64,000 nt of DNA from Wolfiporia cocos (GCA_029448655.1 JACCLO010000007.1:1550001-1614000), one strand, 5' to 3'; shown: positions 1 to 10,890, counted from the first letter of the stretch. Notes: a model not told the origin generated them from the sequence alone. Numbers and translations are program-made.

Positions 1-2561
1 AAACACTCCACCAGTCGTGAGGAAGACGAGGATGTCCTGCTCCTCGAGGCTCTCGTCGCCCTGTGCCCACGCCGCGAGCGAGTCCGCCGGCGTCTCCCGC
101 GTCTGCGGGACGTACTTGCCCGCGGGCCACATCCGCCCGCCCTTGTGCGTCTCGACGTCGCGCACGACCCACAGCGGGCGCGTCGCGAACGGCGCGCGCC
201 GCGCGACCAACCCGTCCGGCCGCGTAAACAGCGGCACCGCCGCGCCGCGGAGGCCAGTGATCGTGTACCCGCCCGGCTTCCCCGAGTAGACGTGCGTCGT
301 CTTGGGGTTGATGATCGACCAGCGGCGGTCCGTCGCGTGGCTCACGTCGCGCGCACCCTCGCGCGCACGCGCGATCGGCCGGCTTTGCGTGAGGAACGCG
401 TTCCCCGCGTAGTTCGCCGCGGAGCCGGTCGGCGCCTCCGGGAGGGGCACGACGTCCGTCTCGACGACGGTGTTGTGCAGTCCGTCGACCATCGGGTCGA
501 CGCGGAAGGAGAAGATGTGCTGGTGGTAGTGCGCGTTGATGCCGGGCGCGAGCGTCGTGCCGAACGGCGTCGGCTCGTTGTCCTGTTTCGCGTAGACTTG
601 CAGGATACCTGTGAGCCGCGTTTCGATCTCGATGTTTCCGTCCTGGTAGAAGTAGTAGTTCCAAATGTACTCTGCAATCGCAGTCAGTCATCTCGTATGA
701 TCTGGCTCATCAAAAGCATATACCGTAGTTGGCTAGCGTGCATATCATGCTGACGACGAGCCTGCGGCTGCGGACAGCATGAGAGCGACCACCGGTGCGG
801 AAGTCAGTGTGCTTCCACAGCAGGCCGGCATCCTCCTCATGGATGCAGATGACGTTTTTGATGACAATAGCTGAACCATCGTGTGCGACATACGCGCCAG
901 GCTTCAAACGTCTGGAGGTAAACGCCACGAACGATGTACCAGCTCTGGATACATACCAGGTAGTGGATTTGTCCGAGGCAATCGCAGCCCAGGGCAAGTT
1001 CGTTGGCCATCGTGCCCATACCGTACTCTCCTCTGGGCGAAGGTTTATTAACTATTCCGAGTTCACTGATGGCGTGGACCAACTCACGTGTCGAAGGCGT
1101 GCTTCCTCGGATGAGGATGCTCAGGCGCGCCGTACGGGACAACCATCTCGGACAAGGATAAGCGGTAGAAGATCGGACGCACGTTCCCGTCGTCATTGTA
1201 CGTGATCGTCGAGAGCGCGATGCCCTCCCGATGGTGGAACGCTTTCAGCACTGCGTCAGCATCGCACTCATGTCACCAGCCGCATCCAGCACCTACCGAT
1301 GTGCATCTTCCACTTCTGCCACTCGAGCACATGGCCGTCCATCTTGAAGCTGACGCCCTCGGGCTGGACGACGTGCAGCGGCTTCACGTCATCGCGGAAC
1401 TTGAAGTTCTCCGCGCCGGGCTTCTGGAGTATAAGGTCCGGGAGGAAGTCCCATGCCTCGCGCGGCGGCGGGATGCGCGTGCGCCCGGACGCAGCGAGAG
1501 CATCCTCCGTGAGCGACGGCGGCGCGGCTGTGCTGGTCGAGAGCTCGACGTCGAGCCCGTGCTTCGTGAAGAGTGTGCCGGGCGCGGCCTTGGACTTGTA
1601 GTTCGCAGGGAAGTCGATGTGAATAACTTTCTGCGCGATGGAGTCTACCACGGGGACGAAGTCCTGTGTGGCAGGTCAGCAGAGGCGACGCTTCACGTAT
1701 GAGGTGCATACTAGAGGGTGGGCGTAGAGATTCTCGTGCCGTCCGAAGCGCGCGAAGAGCAGAGCCTGTTGGATGCGTTTCTTCTTGTCAAAGCGGGCAT
1801 CGTAGCCGATCGCCCAGCCATCCGCATGGAGCTGCTCCGGCTGGATTCCTGCGGTGCATGTTGTAAACAATGCGCATGCTCAGTTGGCGAGTGCCGCAAC
1901 AACGAGCTCACCGACTTCTGCCGCAAGCTGCTGGACTCGCTTGTCTTCGCGGATGATCTTTTCACAAAGGAGCAGCTCTTCGACCGAGATCTGCGGCTGG
2001 ATTCCTTCGGGCAGTTTCTCCAATGTATCTACCTCCCATTGACCGTCTTTGAGAGAAAGAACTGTGTTATACGCATCTCTGAGCGGACATCAGCGCGCCA
2101 CCCAGTTTACCGATAGTGCACCGCATTATACCCTGTTACCACATCAAAGAACTGATCGGTACGCGATCAGGTTAGCAGCAGTGGCTGATGCGATCGACGC
2201 GCACGTACGTCGACCTCCGCCTTGCGCACGACCTCCGTCGGTGGCTCCGGCTTCTCGCCAGGATTGAGCGGGATGCCCAGGAAGGCGAGCACCGCGCGCT
2301 TTGGCGGCGGGAGCAGGTAGGTCGTGATGAACCTGATGGCCTTGATCTCCGTGTTCGCAGCCGTGTAGCGCCTCACGCCGAGCGACACGGCCACAATCTA
2401 CCGCGTAGTGAGATCTCAACATCGTGACACACGGGCCCCGAGGATCCTCGCACCTCATCGGGGGTAAGCGGGTCGAGCGGGTGCTTGGTCGTAGGCAGCT
2501 TCGCGTGCGTCGCGCCCTGCACCGCCGTCGCGGTGCTCGGTGCGATGTAGGGGTCGGACAT
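1..2561 (-). CDS. Copper amine oxidase (peroxisomal-type primary amine oxidase), 3' end missing
   Basis: Copper/TPQ amine oxidases oxidatively deaminate primary amines to aldehyde, ammonia and H2O2. I read nine exons: 2561-2454, 2397-2205, 2076-1912, 1848-1712, 1663-1297, 1241-1088, 1032-957, 901-724 and 671 to beyond the left edge. Introns are about 48-130 bp and all join in frame; the 2205 donor is weak. Family signatures seen in order are DGWAIGYDARF, FARFGRHENLYAHP, VKPLHVVQPEGVSF, EWQKWKMHI, HHREGIALSTITYNDDG and GEYGMGTMANELALGCDCLG. The TPQ cofactor site TLANYEY is rebuilt exactly across the intron at 723-672, so the modified tyrosine is present. A copper-ligand HYHQH follows near 520-535. 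The start is the M of MSDPYIAPS, about 107 bp downstream of a TATA box. I see no frameshift or stop in the visible part, so it is probably functional. The C-terminus lies outside the window. Confidence 0.93.
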
Positions 2562-2667
2562 GGTGCGGGCGGGGCTCTTGCGGCACACTCTGCTGCCTCA
2601 GGATGGTATCGCGACTCGAGAGTGACTCGCTGCGATACAGACGCACTCGAGAGACGCTGCAGCGCAG

Positions 2668-2675
2668 TTTATATA
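2668..2675 (-). promoter_or_regulatory. TATA box of the copper amine oxidase gene
   Basis: The minus strand reads TATATAAA about 107 bp upstream of the chosen ATG at 2561. Position and sequence fit a core promoter. This is inferred from sequence only. Confidence 0.5.
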
Positions 2676-2679
2676 GGTG

Positions 2680-4050
2680 CCCGAGAATGATAGGGACAAG
2701 AATCGTTGACCATCTTGGCGCCTGAGCCCATATCAGAGCCGTGCGATAAGCACTGTGTAGATAACGCGTATTCACTTTGCAGATCGCAATTTCGTGAATC
2801 CGACTTTATCACCGGCACAGCACCCAATCTCAGTATGTTGTACGTTTGTGCAAACGCGATTATAAGAGCAGTGGCATGGGATGCTCACCGTTACGCGCTT
2901 ACTACGTCGCTCTCCATTACAGTTATCACAAGATCATCAGTATTTCTGAAATCTCGACGGCTCCGCATATATTCTAGTGGGCTTTGGAAGTCTGGTAACA
3001 ACTGTACATACGACTGGTGCTCATGCCCACGCAGATTTCCTGTAATTTACGTACTGACGGGAGCAAGCAGACGACATCGGAACGGGGTGCTAAACATGTA
3101 GGCGAGAACATCAACGATGGTATGTATCAAAACTCACAATGCATCACATACCATATGTATTTTATCATCCTACGCTCTGCTTTCTTTGCTGTTGAAAAGA
3201 ATATATGATCTGATCTTGACTGCAGTTCCCTACCTGAAGATCCACTATTTGCCTACCGAACACTTACTGTATTGCAGAAGTCTGACAAGCGCACTTCATA
3301 ATGTAAGATCATCTAGTACTCTCTCAATGCTATGGACTAGGCATTTTCCCGAAGAATTGTCATCGTGTGGGAGTCGCGTCTGTGGCGGGCGTGAAACACT
3401 GGCGTGGAAGTGTCCGCGCCGCCTTGATAATCGATCATAGTCTTCAGCATGGGTCTGTATATTCCCCACACTTTTTTGGTTTTCACAGTGAATCTCCAGG
3501 TGATCGAATACGCCAGTGAGCCTTTGGTAAGCGCGAGCATTACATAGCAAGTAATTCTAACTAGCGCCTCCTGTGGCGTCACTCACACCAGCGCCCGGAG
3601 CGTGTTGCATCGTTCGAGAAATGGTGAAGAGTTCATTTCTCTACCATGAATTCTCATATAGAACAGCCACTAAGCCGTCACACGGTCGACGGTGCTATCT
3701 GAGATACAGAGACTCGCAGCATTATTGCATCCGAGCCAGCAATCACCGTGGTCGCCTCGCACTATAACCACCGGTGTCGGAATACAGCCTCGTAATTTCA
3801 GTCCGCGTCCCTTCGGACGCAGTACAACCAGCCAGTGAGCACACCTCAAGCATTTGCCGCTCAATATAATGCTGCTGAGTTTGTCTTTGCAGATGCCACG
3901 ATCTCCTTCGTCGCAGCGGATCTTCTCAACAGCCAACGAGAGATCGCTCGATGAAAGACTCACTGTGGCGCCCCTTGCGTAACTGATTGGATCGCAGATC
4001 GCCCCGAAAGCCACTCCACTGTATATGCCGGCTACTGGCAACACAGCAAG
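2680..4050. other. Intergenic stretch without a supported gene
   Basis: Only short ORFs occur on either strand. None shows a recognisable motif or a consistent exon chain. The region lies between the amine oxidase promoter and a truncated LTR. I see no RNA gene here. Confidence 0.5.
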
Positions 4051-4051
4051 T

Positions 4052-4803
4052 CGTCGACTGAATGGTGGGGTTCTAAGTCCGTGATCGGGGCATCTGCTGT
4101 CCAGGTTCCCAAGGACTGGTACTGAGGGGAAGGCACATGGCGGCCCAGGTTCCCACATGCTGGTACTGAAGGATGACGTCTGCTGGGACTGTGGACTGGC
4201 CAGTACGGGCTGTGCGTGACGTAGGGTGATCGAGCGTGATCGGCTGCGATTGGTACGTAGAGTCCTGTGACTGCTATGGTTCTCAGTCGTACAGGTGCTG
4301 CCCGAGGTCGGTGTTCCTCATTAGACTAGGATGGCTGGAGTTTAAGGCCTTCCGTGGGCCTTAGTTCATATAGTACATAGTCCGTGCCGGTAATGGCGTG
4401 AGTCCTTGGTTGGTAATGACCAGGTGGCCAGTAATGGCGGTGGTTCATGGAGACGGGAGGCATAGGGTTTGGTTGGTTGGGTGGACAGGGTCCTAGCTGT
4501 GAGTCTGGATGGTCATGACCTGATGAGGTGTCATCCAGGTAGCAAGGGGTTGGTCTGGGTAGGTGCTACTGGGCTCATCGTGGTTGGTTGGGGTCACGTG
4601 ACTGCTATTGGCTTTATGTTGGACTGGATGTGTGGTCAGGGACTAGGGTTCTTAGGTGTGGCTGGTGGTGCTGTTAGCTAGTGCCTGTAGTGGTACGTAT
4701 GTAGGGCTTGGATCTAGCTGAGGCATCAGGTTTCCAGCCTCAGGGGTGCTCTTGGTGATCGGAAAAGGTACTGTGCCTAGAAGCTTGAAATTGGCGTGTG
4801 ACA
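4052..4803 (-). mobile_element. 5'-truncated solo LTR of the TGTCACA...TGTCA family
   Basis: This stretch is homologous to the solo LTR at 11080-12153, in opposite orientation, and more distantly to the 928-bp LTRs at 29901 and 36786. Shared landmarks are the 'ggggttctaagtccgtgatc' block near 4065 and the terminal 'gaaattggcgtgtgaca' at 4787-4803. Homology stops abruptly at about 4052, so the far end of the LTR is lost. Short ORFs inside it are products of the LTR sequence, not genes. Confidence 0.7.
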
Positions 4804-5711
4804 ATTTTGCCTCTATCGATATGTCAAGAATGTGTATACAGCACAGTGGGTCTTTTCGGCTGCTGTCATGATCAAAATGCCGTACATTTCCCGCAGAGAA
4901 CACGAGAATGTGCCAAGACCTTTTCCCCGTCTTGTCACAGAATATCCAGGGGGATATTGTAACAGCTCTCACTATAGGTTCTATGGGTGCCGCTATGCGC
5001 GTGCACGCCTCTCTAGGCCTCAGCCACCTCCACGTTCATTCCACTCCGTCTAGATCAGCTGACCCATTAGATTAGCGCTGTAGGGTAGCGCGCGCATCAG
5101 GTGCCGCACCAATGGTCACATTACTTACATAGCACGTGTCCTAGCACATGACCCGGTAGTTACATGGCGCACAGGCCATCACTTCAGGGCTGGCTCGGTA
5201 GTTACCACATGCATGTATATAATATGTCGAGATGTGGGTTGATACCCCATCTCTAAGATTCTTGTCAATGGACTTAGGTCCCTCTCTTACCAACTTTCCT
5301 GCGTGACTGCTGGCCCGGGGCCCCTCTAAGTCTTGCTTGACTGTGTGCTCGCCCACTACGTCGACGTATACTAGGGACGTCGCCTTAGTGCACTCCCTGT
5401 TAGCCTCTGCGTTCACCGCTGGTCGGCTGGCCCACCACCTTGTAAGGCCTATAGGATCTCCCCTGTATACAGGGTCATACAGACGTGGTACGTCTGTGAC
5501 ACGTCTGAAATGAACTGGGTCAGTACAGCATCACGAGCCCGATGTGCTGCAGGCCCAAGCTGCCTCAAGCTAAAGACTTCGAGGGAGTTCAGTGCCGGAG
5601 ATGCATCTTTAGAGACACCGCAGATGCATCTGGGGCACTCTAAGCAATAATAACGCCCAAGTGTGCTGCATAGATGCATCTGAATAAAATAAGATGCATC
5701 TGCGCAAGAAA

Positions 5712-5795
5712 TACCTGTGCAGGGTTTGAACACTTGACCTAGGATCAGCAAACTTGCAACCTGTACCACTTCGCCAAATGGTCTCAGTACCCAAG
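5712..5795 (-). other. tRNA-like (SINE-head-like) module, left arm of F1
   Basis: The minus strand contains an A-box-like TGGCGAAGTGG and a B-box-like GTTCAAACCC about 45 bp apart. This is the spacing of an internal Pol III promoter. A full cloverleaf is not convincing, so I call it tRNA-derived, not a tRNA gene. Confidence 0.5.
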
Positions 5796-5907
5796 TCACA
5801 TACCCGTTAATATAATCCATTTAATGTCCTTTCATCGCCGTAGCTGTTGATTGTCAAGTCATACCTTAGTGTATTGCTTTTATGACAGCATCCTTACCTC
5901 ATTGCAG

Positions 5908-6031
5908 ATACATATGGGTTGTGGGATACATCAATAAAGAGATGCATTCTGAGTTCAAGGAACACTTGAGCTTACTGACAAATGAGCAGAATGTTAAATT
6001 TTTTTACGACCGTTATAATATCGACTACTGA
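5908..6031 (+). other. Exon-like open stretch inside F1
   Basis: After a consensus acceptor (attgcag at 5901-5907) a 40-codon open frame runs to TGA at 6029-6031. The peptide begins YIWVVGYINKEMHSEFKEHL and has normal protein-like composition. It may be a captured or relic exon carried by the element. No family is recognised. Confidence 0.3.
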
Positions 6032-6063
6032 CTATATATTTGCACTAGATCTTCCTCTCACCA

Positions 6064-6141
6064 ACTGCTTTAGCTGAGTGGTTTCAGTCGCTGTTTCGCT
6101 GAGGTATCATGGTTCCTGTTTCGATTCCTGGTTTGCAACGC
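6064..6141 (+). other. tRNA-like module, right arm of F1
   Basis: The plus strand shows an A-box-like TAGCTGAGTGG and a B-box-like GTTTCGATTCC, followed by the T-rich run 'ctttatttt'. This resembles a Pol III unit transcribed toward the element end. The acceptor stem does not pair well, so it is unlikely to be a functional tRNA. Confidence 0.5.
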
Positions 6142-6249
6142 TTTATTTTGGTACTAACGGGCGCCTAATTTCGATGACTTAGAGTGCCCCAGATGCATCT
6201 GCGGTGTCTCTAAAGATGCATCTGTGGCACTGAAACTCTAGAGACTTCG

Positions 6250-6820
6250 CACTCAATCAGGGACAAGAGAACAAGGGCAATGTGAGACTATCTGGCTCCA
6301 GGGCTCGTGGCAGAAATCTAGAGCGCCGGTAGATGCACCAGACCTCTCGAGACACGCGGCGCGCGCACTCCTACATGACAGCTACACCGCGCGATAGCCA
6401 AACATTCAAGGCGCGTTTCGTGCAAGAGCACCGCGTGCAAGAAGCCCGCAGCAGCGGCCCGTGCCGCCAGAGGGAGGGGACTTGTCCGCGACTCGCGGCT
6501 ACAAGGCGTATTCTGACTTTGGATTTACTACCCTCAACGATCTTGTCTCCCCGCTGCTGTGCAGAACTGAGCCGCCAGCCGCATGTACTTTGCGTTGAGG
6601 ACGACGGGGCGCGATGAATAGCATGCAAACCTTCTGGCAGAGGCTTTCAGTGTCTGCAATTTATTACTCGAATCAAAGATATGCTCGGCCAAATTCGAGT
6701 ATCCGCTCCGAACAGAGCATCAACCCTCATATGTGCGATGTATCTCCGTTCGCGATGTAGAAAGTACAGCCTACTGATGCACCAGTATCTGAGTCGAAGG
6801 GTATGATGCTTGCCGCGCTC
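6250..6820. other. Spacer between F1 and the TUDOR-type gene
   Basis: It holds short ORFs with no recognisable motif and no repeat shared with the rest of the window. The right part is presumably the 3' region of the minus-strand gene that ends at 6824. Confidence 0.4.
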
Positions 6821-6823
6821 CGA

Positions 6824-7248
6824 CTACTCAGCCTCCTTCACTTCATTCAGCTCATGGGCTAGCTTGACCACGTCGTTCTGTCATACGCCACAGGCGAATC
6901 AGCCAGCCCCGCCGACGCGAAGGGACAAGAGCACGCACGCCACTTCTAGTAATCTTCACCGCGGGGTCTCCCTCGCGCGCATTCCTGCTGACCGTGTTCC
7001 CCTGCGCGGCACGCAGCTGCCATCAGTCCGCGACCAACCGACAGACAGCGCGGGCGGGCGGGCGCACCTTGTCGCTCGTCACCTCCGCCTTCCCCTCCTC
7101 GACGATCTCCGCGATCTTTCCGGACGGGTTCCCGCCGCCCCAGCGCCAGCTAGTCCGAGGCTCAGATCAGCATCCCCGCCCGTCCCGCGCTGCGCAAAGG
7201 GAAAGACACGCACGAGACGTCCTGTCCTTCGTGCAGCTTGTCGGCCAT
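6824..7248 (-). CDS. Small TUDOR-type protein (hypervirulence-associated protein TUDOR domain, DUF2945-like), 77 aa
   Basis: The gene was rebuilt from four short exons: 7248-7214, 7149-7068, 7001-6939 and 6877-6824. The joined length is 234 nt, exactly 78 codons with a TAG stop, and every intron is GT-AG (about 60-66 bp). The protein starts MADKLHEGQDVSWRWGGG, continues GKIAEIVEEGKAEVTSDKG, and ends with DPAVKITRSG and NDVVKLAHEL. This order is the hallmark of the small fungal TUDOR-fold family: a beta-rich core, then a DPAV...RSGNDVVK tail. The family's molecular role is poorly known. It lies amid transposon debris but has no lesion. A weak TATA-like motif sits about 115 bp upstream of the ATG. 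No single exon is long enough to stand out as an ORF. Confidence 0.88.
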
Positions 7249-7639
7249 GTCTGTGCGGGCGGTGTACGGTCGTTTGTGCACTTTGGTCGTGGCGAGAGTG
7301 CCGATGCTGCGCGGGGGAGGGGGGAGAGTGGGGAGCAGGGGCATGCCCGCCGCCGGCGATGGCTATATTTCTGTCTTCTGTGATTTGCGATGACGCACGC
7401 CGCCCTCCGCTTTCTGACGTCACTCGTGCTGGCGCGCGTTTTCCTTTTCTGGTCTGATACCGACGAATGCGCCGGCAGCGCGTCGATCTTGTTGTGATCA
7501 ACTTACATGGTATGGTGCAAAGGCGGTGACGCTCTGGGCTACGTGTATACATAGGCGTTCCCAGATGGGCTTGCAATATATATGCACCCAGTATATATGC
7601 ACGTGTGCGAGCGGGATCCTGGCGTCGACACGCAGCCGG

Positions 7640-7702
7640 AGTGGAAGACTTTCCAACAAAGAAGGCAGCTCTGAATCTGATCCTGAGACATCGCAGTCAA
7701 CT
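7640..7702 (-). repeat. Dispersed exon-like repeat, copy 1
   Basis: This segment matches 49112-49171 in inverted orientation. Translated on the minus strand it gives SRVDCDVSGSDSELPSLLES, against PRVDCDVSGSELPSLLDSLP at the other locus. The two differ by a 6-nt in-frame insertion, which hints at past coding constraint. No protein family is recognised. Confidence 0.45.
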
Positions 7703-7784
7703 CGAGACACCGCAAGTGCCGCGGACGGGCATACGAGACTGGCCATGAGTACCTAATAGCCCCAGTCAAATCTTGAGTACGGAC

Positions 7785-8075
7785 CCATACACTGGCAGAT
7801 TCGCTGCTTGTGCCGTACAATGATGAGTCTTCTAACATTACTAGCGCGTTTTGGCTAGATCTCATGCAGATCCTTTCTGAATTTCGCTATCAATGGGCAA
7901 TATGCAAGATGGATGCGGCCTTTATTCAGCGCTCGTCCGTCCGCACAACCGACACCAGTGGCGCAATTCACTGCTTATCGGTACCTCAGGTAATCCTCGT
8001 GCATTGAGCAGTCTCATATCATCGATACAACTCTTCATGAGTAGGCAGGCGGCAACATCCAGCCTTAGTCTAGGA
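7785..8075 (-). repeat. Fragment of the region downstream of the F-box gene family (copy B)
   Basis: It matches the 3' flank of the F-box copies: 25140-25300 in the same orientation, and about 60540-60845 inverted. Shared landmarks include 'gtccgtccgcacaaccgac' and 'gtggcgcaattcactgctta'. It is a dispersed fragment of a local segmental duplication with no F-box coding sequence left. Confidence 0.65.
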
Positions 8076-8396
8076 TCATAGCCCGGGGGTCGTAGGGGAG
8101 GTCCCCCCGTGGGAATAGCGATGTCAACGGCCCTCAGCCAAAAAGCTGCAGATTAGATCGACATCAGCAAAGTGCGAGATCGTAGATATACTCATATCTA
8201 CGTAGATATACCTAGCAGGTCCTGTAAATGTAGCCGGACCGGTATAGTCATGTATAACCCCCTTATAGGTAGAGTTTCAGTCAATTATCTTAATCTGCCA
8301 ACTGCCCTTCGCTTAAGAAATCGCAGTTGCGAGCTAGGTTTGCACGCAGATTAATCTGCTAGCGGCGGCAGATTAATCTACTGTGACAACAAAATG

Positions 8397-8480
8397 GTAC
8401 ATCCCGGATTCGAACCAAGGACCTTAGCGCAGATGAGAATAATAGCATTGCAGCATAATTAGCTAACTGAGCCATAGTGG
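8397..8480 (-). other. tRNA-like module, left arm of F2
   Basis: The minus strand carries A-box-like TAGCTAATTATG context and a clear B-box GGTTCGAATCC. It is the mirror copy of the module at 8771-8857 and is followed outward by 'ccattttgttg', a possible Pol III terminator. Confidence 0.5.
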
Positions 8481-8770
8481 CAACAGTTACCCTTGACCAA
8501 TCAAAATATATATAACACAAATTTTACACACAATTTTCGCAAATCATCAAGGCTACTATCTGCTCCAACAAGCATACAGAAATCAATGATAGTGGTAGCT
8601 TGATTTACCATGCTTGACCTGGAGCAACTCACCATGGGAAAGCTGAATACACTGGAATCACAGGTCTTTAGAGGCATATTCATTTGTATTTGTGTTATGG
8701 AAGATGTTAAACTGCGAAAATGAAGTTTACAAAATACTCTATATATTGCTTAAAATGGGGCAGACACTAG

Positions 8771-8857
8771 TTGCACTGTAGTTCAGTTGGCTAACGTATG
8801 CTGTGATGCTGTTATTCTCATCTGCGCTAAGGTCCTTGGTTCGAATCCGGGATGTAC
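8771..8857 (+). other. tRNA-like module, right arm of F2
   Basis: The plus strand shows TAGTTCAGTTGGCTAAC (A-box region), a canonical B-box GGTTCGAATCC and then 'accattttattg'. The T-loop is well formed but the acceptor stem is not, so it looks tRNA-derived and not a working tRNA gene. Confidence 0.55.
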
Positions 8858-8979
8858 CATTTTATTGTCACAGTAGATTAATCTGCCGCCACTAGCAGAT
8901 TAATCTGCGTGCAAACCTAGCTCGCAACTGCGATTTCTTAAGCGAAGGGCAGTTGGCAGATTAAGATAATTGACTGAAG

Positions 8980-9820
8980 TCCCTCCTTATAGTAGCAGGT
9001 CCGCGCAATAGCAAGTGCCCAAGGGACACGTTCTTGCAAGGACGCTGCGCCCAGGCGAGTGCTATTGCAAGGACCTTACCTGAGGCCCCTGCAGCTGCGA
9101 GGACCTTATCTGAGGCCTTGCTACTACAAGGACCATATAATAGCGGTCGCCTGAGAGGGCGGTTTCTCCTGGAGGGCTAGTACTATATTGGACTGTGTTG
9201 TTTCAGACCCAGGAGTATAACGCCAATGGAAATTTGCATTGTATTGAAACATGCATGTGTGCTAATGGGAGGACTACCAGCTGAAGCGTACGGCCTTCCG
9301 CATTAACGGCGTTCGCATCATCCATTGTAATCGTTATCTTTGCGCTCGCCATCCTCATCCCTGCCCCTAAGCCCATCATCGCAAAACTCTCCCCCACCAA
9401 CACCTCCTCCGCCAGCGCATGCAAAGAGCAGGCACAGCGGGACCTACAGCGGGGTCGGTATGGATAGTAGCATGTGACGCTGCTGTTCCACGGCTGATCA
9501 GAACTTAAAATCAAATACTATATGTATGTACATACCGGCGCTGCCAGGTGGTGAGATGGCAGCGGGTGATCGATGCAAGTGTCAAGTATCTCAAGAAAAA
9601 CGCATGAGGAAGGAAGTATACAAGTCCGTGTGCGACTTCACGTACCGAAACCGTGCGCCGTGTGGGCGGAGCCATGGGAAATGGTGTGGGTTGGTATGGC
9701 AATCATGAGGAGCCTGTGAACACTAAAAAATCACCGTGAAAAGTGCATATATGCGCACAAAAATGGAAAAAATATGACAGTCAACGCACCGGATATTGAG
9801 GAGTGAGGGTGAGGAGTTCC
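8980..9820. other. Repeat-containing spacer without supported genes
   Basis: An imperfect repeat of 'gcaaggaccttacctgaggc' occurs two to three times between about 9070 and 9135. Nothing else here shows a motif or exon chain. Confidence 0.4.
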
Positions 9821-9829
9821 TAAAGGAAT

Positions 9830-10890
9830 GCAGCGACAGGTGCTGTCCAGCACTTGGTACATGCTATGGCAAGCATTCCCATAAGCCTTATGGCAGTAGG
9901 GTTGATCACGGCTCAGTAGGGCATGCAGGGGAAGAAAGAAATATACGTACTGCGCACACAGCGAGCAAGTAGGGTTGCAAGGAGAGACCACAACGCGTGG
10001 CACCGAGAGGGAAAGAGGAAGGAGAGACAAGCTAGAGAACGATGCACACATCGACTTGGATATGTGCAAGTGATAGACTGCACCTGGGGTGTCACAAGGA
10101 TGCCACTGCATGTATCGAGGGAGAGAGAAGGTCGAGTACGTTGACAGTGACGAGAGCCGGCCTTTATGGTACTATGGACAGGATTCAGGAGCCGCCTAAA
10201 AGTATGATAGGTTACAAAGTACGAAAGGTGTTGCCTAATCAAGCAAGGGACTTACTAAATTGGATGGGAGCCGCGTCATGCCCGGACGCCGCCCCACTGC
10301 GCCGATGCACTCCTTTTTCGATGTTCAATGTTTCAACATTAACATTTAATGTTTACTGACCTGTACTGGTATGTGGGTTCATTTACTCAGTATTGCTTCA
10401 CATGCTTTCTGAGGAGACCGGCTACGTCTCAAATACACTGCATACTGTAGATACGAAGTAAAGGTGTGCATCTTGATCCTGCCATCGACATCCCCGTCCA
10501 CATTGATCCTGCCATTGATATAAATATTCCCGCCACCATTGATACTGCGATTAGTATTTCCGTTCTTGTTAATCCTGCGATTAATATCTCCATCCCTGTT
10601 AATCCTGCAATTGAGATCCCTGCCCTTGTTGATCCTACAAATCATGTTTCCGTCCTTGTTAATCCTGCAATTAGTATCTCCGTCCTCGTTGATTATGCAA
10701 ATAACATTTCGGTCCTCGTTGATCCTACAAATAGTATTTCGGTCCTCGTTGATCCTACAAAATATATTCCGGTCCTCGTTGATCCTGCAAGTACCCCACG
10801 CGTAGTATCTGCTCGTATCTACGTATATCTACTGAGCCGCTATTTACAATAGTTAGCGGACTAGATATGAGAGTTTGCGTTTTGCCGATG
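9830..10890. mobile_element. Degenerate member of the minisatellite-bearing fold-back family
   Basis: The segment 9985-10275 matches the central spacer of the fold-back element at 19089-20270 (shared 'ggcaccgagagggaaagagg'-like block and 'gttacaaagtacgaaaggtg'). The segment 10460-10890 matches its right arm, including the minisatellite and the terminal 'gatatgagagtttgcgttttgcc'. A matching left arm is not evident, so this copy appears incomplete. Confidence 0.55.
10470..10795. repeat. 30-bp minisatellite (about 11 units)
   Basis: The unit is close to GTTGATCCTGCAAATAGTAT followed by TTCCGTCCTC, repeated with drift. Because the unit is a multiple of three it creates an open frame (repeating DPAISISVLV-like peptide). 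I treat that frame as a by-product of the repeat. Related arrays occur at 19170-19340 and 20010-20200. Confidence 0.75.

Larger units (their letters stand above)
5590..6232. mobile_element. Fold-back/TIR element F1 with tRNA-like modules in both arms
   Basis: The 55-bp terminal inverted repeats at 5590-5644 and 6178-6232 match at all but two positions and begin CAGTGCC. Each repeat carries two copies of the 10-bp palindrome AGATGCATCT separated by 13 bp; two more copies lie at 5672 and 5692. A tRNA-like module with A- and B-box motifs points outward in each half (5712-5795 minus, 6064-6141 plus), and the right one is followed by a T-rich run. The architecture matches the unrelated-sequence element at 8278-8976. 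No clear target-site duplication is visible. No transposase is encoded, so it is non-autonomous. Confidence 0.75.
8278..8976. mobile_element. Fold-back element F2 with about 200-bp arms and tRNA-like modules
   Basis: Left arm 8278-8480 and right arm 8771-8976 are nearly identical inverted repeats starting CAGTCAATTATC. Each arm has two AGATTAATCT palindromes 12 bp apart, then a tRNA-like module pointing outward. This mirrors element F1, whose palindrome is AGATGCATCT. The AT-rich centre (8481-8770) holds a 60-codon minus-strand ORF (8501-8683) of unknown meaning. The flanks 'ccttataggtag' (left) and 'ccttatagtag' (right) could be a degraded target-site duplication. No transposase is present. 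Confidence 0.8.

Noticed and set aside
6810..7457. A 215-codon plus-strand ORF over the TUDOR-type gene
   Set aside because: No motif; the minus strand over the same bases splices into a complete family member.
8771..8857. An intact tRNA gene
   Set aside because: A- and B-boxes and a T-loop are present but the acceptor stem does not pair and the copy is mirrored in a fold-back arm; called tRNA-like only.
10470..10795. CRISPR-like regular repeats
   Set aside because: The units are contiguous with no unique spacers, and the genome is eukaryotic; this is a minisatellite.
10466..10852. A 128-codon ORF with repeating DPAISISVLV-like peptide
   Set aside because: It exists only because the minisatellite unit is 30 bp; no start context, no flanking unique coding sequence, and the same array occurs in fold-back elements.
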